From Allacma fusca (taxonomy: Eukaryota; Arthropoda; Collembola; Symphypleona; Sminthuridae), in contig OX359245.1 in assembly GCA_947179485.1 (NCBI GenBank), forward strand, positions 53,121,067 to 53,185,066: DNA of 64,000 nucleotides. Direction: 5' to 3'. Shown here piece after piece: positions 60,916 through 64,000 of this stretch. The notes under the pieces were generated by a model. That model saw only the letters and a list, made by a program, of their open reading frames with translations, was not told where the DNA came from and did not search any database. Within the stretch, counting starts at the first letter, position 1. The number at the start of each line of letters is the position of its first letter. Position numbers and translations under genes: made by a program.

Positions 60916-62954
60916 TTTGTAAATTTCCCTCGCGGAAATTCCATGTCTTTAGGGACATTTTTAATTTGTATGGGAAAATGTGCGGGCGTAAGACTGAGGG
61001 CTGCACATGTTGCTCCTTAATTTTTAAACCCAAGTGGAAAACAATATGGAAATAATCAAGTTGTAATGGATGTAGGCTACGTGGACTATTTACAGAGTCA
61101 AATCGTCTGATGTAATTAAAAGAACGAGGCAAATTTTTTTTCTTTCCCCCAAGTTCTCAGCCCATATTTGGACCCATATACAGTATACACTCAGGCCCTA
61201 AGCCCTGGTGTGATGCTGGTGTAATTTCACACGCATAAAAATGCAGGATTATGCAAAGTTTTTGACACAGAGTAGATACATAGAACGTACTTGCACATCA
61301 CATTATGGTCCTCATATGTACAAAAATAAGTATAATATATAGATATACCCCAAGTCTTTGAACTCCAAGGGGTTCGCAACTTCAGCTCTGCTAGAGAGAT
61401 AGGAATTTATGGACCAATTTGAAACAACAAATGAGGACACAATTTCTTGTCAGTTTTTATCTCAGCCCTATATTCCCCAAATGAAGGCATTTCCCTCTTT
61501 TACACTCCTGTGCACACTCTAATATGTAGTCCTAACATTCGGGGGGCTCACAAATTATGCAATTATAAGTTTATCAGTACAGAAGTAATAAACACCCTGA
61601 AAGTTCCTCATGTTAAAAGTTATTATCACTTTTTGTATTTAATATATCAAAAACCCTCCAAAAACTTTTCACTACAGGGCGCTTTCTCATTTTAATGCAA
61701 AAGTTTCCCTCGACAAAGTTTCAAACTTTATTTTCCATCCCACTAATTTTTTTTTAATTCTATTCTCAAAGCAAAAATTGTTGAGGTCTTTTATAAAACG
61801 CTGGACATAAATACAATCTAACACATTCACATTTCCCCAATGTTAAATTTCCTCCTTCTAAACAAAAAAAAAACCTATCAGAATTATCACCTCCAAATTT
61901 ACCCAATTCTAAAAAAAAAAACCAGAGAGCTCCCCATGCATTTCCAAATCTTCATCATTAAGTTTGCGGCTATTTTAATTTAGTCTTGTTTTTTTTTAGA
62001 CTAAAGGGATTTCATGTAAATTTATACTCCATATATGTTCCACTCTTATTAAAAAAATTGACAGAGGATCCCTTGATGCGTGAAATTAAGCCCATGTTCA
62101 TATTTGCTAAAAATGCAAATTCCTCTCAAGTTCCTATCTCAAGCAGATAGGGAAAGGAAAGGAAAATCGCTATAAAATAAAAAATTGCTCCTATACTTCG
62201 AATTTCCCTTCCAAAAAAAAAAAATTCAAAAGGCCTGGAGCTCACGAAGAGAAAAATAAGACGTGTGATATAAAGATGAGAGCTCTGGAGAAAAATCGAT
62301 AGTATGTACATACATACATATATACATAGATACGTAGATACATATAACCTGAGCTCCTTTAAATTCCTTTGCTCATATATGAGCCCCATATGTCTTAACT
62401 ATAGATCAAGAGACGCTCATCTCATCCTCACATCCCTCAAAATTACAGTTGACTCTTAAAACCCGGAGCCCTTATATTCTAGTCAATGCAAATTTATTCC
62501 AATTAACTCAAAATATATGGGAAATTTCTTGCAAAAAAAAAAAAATCAGGAATTCCCTCAAGGTTTCAATACTAGCTGTTACAATTTTTTTTTCAAGAGA
62601 AATTGCATTTTTAAGGGAGGTGCTCCAATGTGAAGAGCCCACTGTCCTTTTTTTATATACCTTAATCCTCCAGTCCTGTTAAAGTTCATATTTTTCTTCC
62701 TCCTCCTGCCTTGGAAAAGGAAACAAATTGATCAACTCAGGACCTAAAAGATGTTAGCTTATGATCCCCCATTATCCTCACTTTACTCGATTTTTTTTTT
62801 CTCAAGGAGTAAATTGGATTTTCTGTCATAACCTTTCCCTCGATCTTCAGAGAGTGGAAGTGGATTGAGAGTGGAGTGTATGTATGTATGTATGTATGTG
62901 TGTGTACCTACCTATTTACGGAGAGAAATAATACACACTTGCTTGTTAGGCTGT

Positions 62955-62988
<34 letters not shown>

Positions 62989-63077
62989 AAGTAGCGGTAT
63001 TATATTAGCTGGGACTTTATAGCGGAACAGTACATTATTATATGTTGATAGCAAGAAGTGAGTATTTCCTCCACACA

Positions 63078-63080
<3 letters not shown>

Positions 63081-63124
<44 letters not shown>
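63081..63124. repeat. (TC)n microsatellite
   Basis: About 22 TC units directly after a short CA run. Confidence 0.95.
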
Positions 63125-63130
<6 letters not shown>

Positions 63131-64000
63131 TTACCACTATCTGTCATACAGAACGTATGAGTAAATAATATGATAAGCGCTGCCTATCTTCCATACCTGA
63201 CTTGCTTTGTCTTCATATTATTATTAGAGGGATAACAAAGGCGTAACGGGCTTCAAGTTTCACGCTCTGGATTACTTTACGTTTTTTTTTCTTTATCAAC
63301 TTTCCTTTTGTTGTTGTTGTTGTTATTCCTCCTCCTCCTCTTGCTCTTGCTCTTGCTGGTCTGGGAGTATGTACACAAATATAAATACTTGTGGTATTTT
63401 TTTTCTCTCCTATCAAAACTTAATAAATGACACGAGGGAAGCTATCTTCCTGGAAAGTATATTTTTAGTACTGTTTTCATATTATGCTCCTGAAATACTA
63501 GACTCTCAATTGTGTCTCCCCTGAATTTTTTTCTGAAAGCTCTTATCATTTTCCTCAAGACAAAAATTGTCAAATAATTTTTAAATACAGTCTCGGAGAT
63601 CGTATTTATAAACCGGGCCATAAAAACCAGAAGTATTTAAAAAAGCAAGCTCTTGTAAAATTAAAAATGAGCAATCAAAAATTCTTACATCTGCGTTTGG
63701 TTTATTTTTAAATATTTGCTTGTTTTATGCCTGCACAGTAATTATCACACATTTGTTAGAATTCTTTTTTTTTGTATTCCTGAGAGCCATCATTAGTTTC
63801 CTTAATTACAGGAATGAAGCTCAAGGAATTATTAATTTTAGCTTTTGTGCTTCAATGCCAGGCGTAATGTACCCTGGGAAGAGTCACACGCTATATATAA
63901 AACGCCTGACCTTTAAAATCCTACCAGGCTTGAGATAATAAATTATGAGCCTGAGCTACAAATCAAAAAAAAAATTTTTTTTGTAAAGATAATTATTTGT

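Larger units (their letters stand above)
60059..64000. other. upstream region of the disordered-protein gene
   Basis: No protein gene is recognised. It contains a 22-bp minisatellite (60580-60915), many poly-A/poly-T runs including a ~30-T tract at 62958-62987, TATG repeats at 62877-62900 and a (TC)n tract at 63081-63124. The promoter of the minus-strand gene presumably lies here, but I cannot place it. Confidence 0.4.

Overview
The window is nuclear DNA of a eukaryote and most likely of an arthropod. Genes are split by short GT-AG introns, intergenic DNA is AT-rich and full of microsatellites, and the recognisable proteins are animal families (LRRC58, DGCR6/gonadal, an A1CF/RBM46-type RNA-binding protein, carboxylesterase, mu-class glutathione S-transferase). 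A mu-class GST is usual in springtails, crustaceans and chelicerates and absent from most insects, so a non-insect arthropod such as a springtail is my best guess. That is inference, not proof.

Left third (1-20.2 kb), gene-dense. In order: the 3' end of a leucine-rich-repeat-like protein gene (+, cut by the window edge); a DGCR6/gonadal orthologue (-); LRRC58 (+), head to head with DGCR6; a carboxylesterase with signal peptide, complete triad and C-terminal membrane anchor (+); a three-RRM plus dsRBD RNA-binding protein with an unusual N-terminal 14-residue repeat (+); a small secreted Cys-rich, sequon-rich protein (+); and a five-exon mu-class GST (-), tail to tail with the secreted protein. 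I rebuilt all of these exon by exon, and the splice phases agree.

Middle (20.2-48.9 kb), gene-poor. It is dominated by non-autonomous DNA transposons. Across the window I find six copies, in five families, of hAT-like elements with 12-bp or longer terminal inverted repeats. All six are flanked by perfect 8-bp target-site duplications: 6456-7594, 14549-15351, 25669-26636, 36084-38019 with 36280-37389 nested inside it, and 45340-46981. Each family carries its own short-repeat array near its ends. There is also a foldback-like element (21046-21888), a Helitron-like 3' end (27866), a 106-bp hairpin, and many decayed copies of a motif resembling a Tc1/pogo terminal repeat. A few short coding-like islands may be exons of long-intron genes: two phase-compatible plus-strand exons at 41.9 and 44.2 kb, and weaker ones at 29.2, 32.3, 38.1, 40.9 and 44.6 kb.

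Right part (48.9-64 kb). One six-coding-exon minus-strand gene encodes a 667-residue, largely disordered acidic/Ser/Asn-rich protein of no family I recognise. It contains a duplicated VKxVRxxFE motif. Its introns and 5' flank are microsatellite-rich.

The most unusual signal is a pair of tandem arrays. The first, inside the 45.3-47.0 kb hAT-like element, is a 39-bp minisatellite in which every unit carries AGGTCA-N5-AGGTCA, the DR5 spacing of nuclear-receptor sites. About 1.6 kb away an unrelated 11-bp minisatellite (48.43-48.70 kb) presents the same hexamer at the same spacing on the opposite strand.
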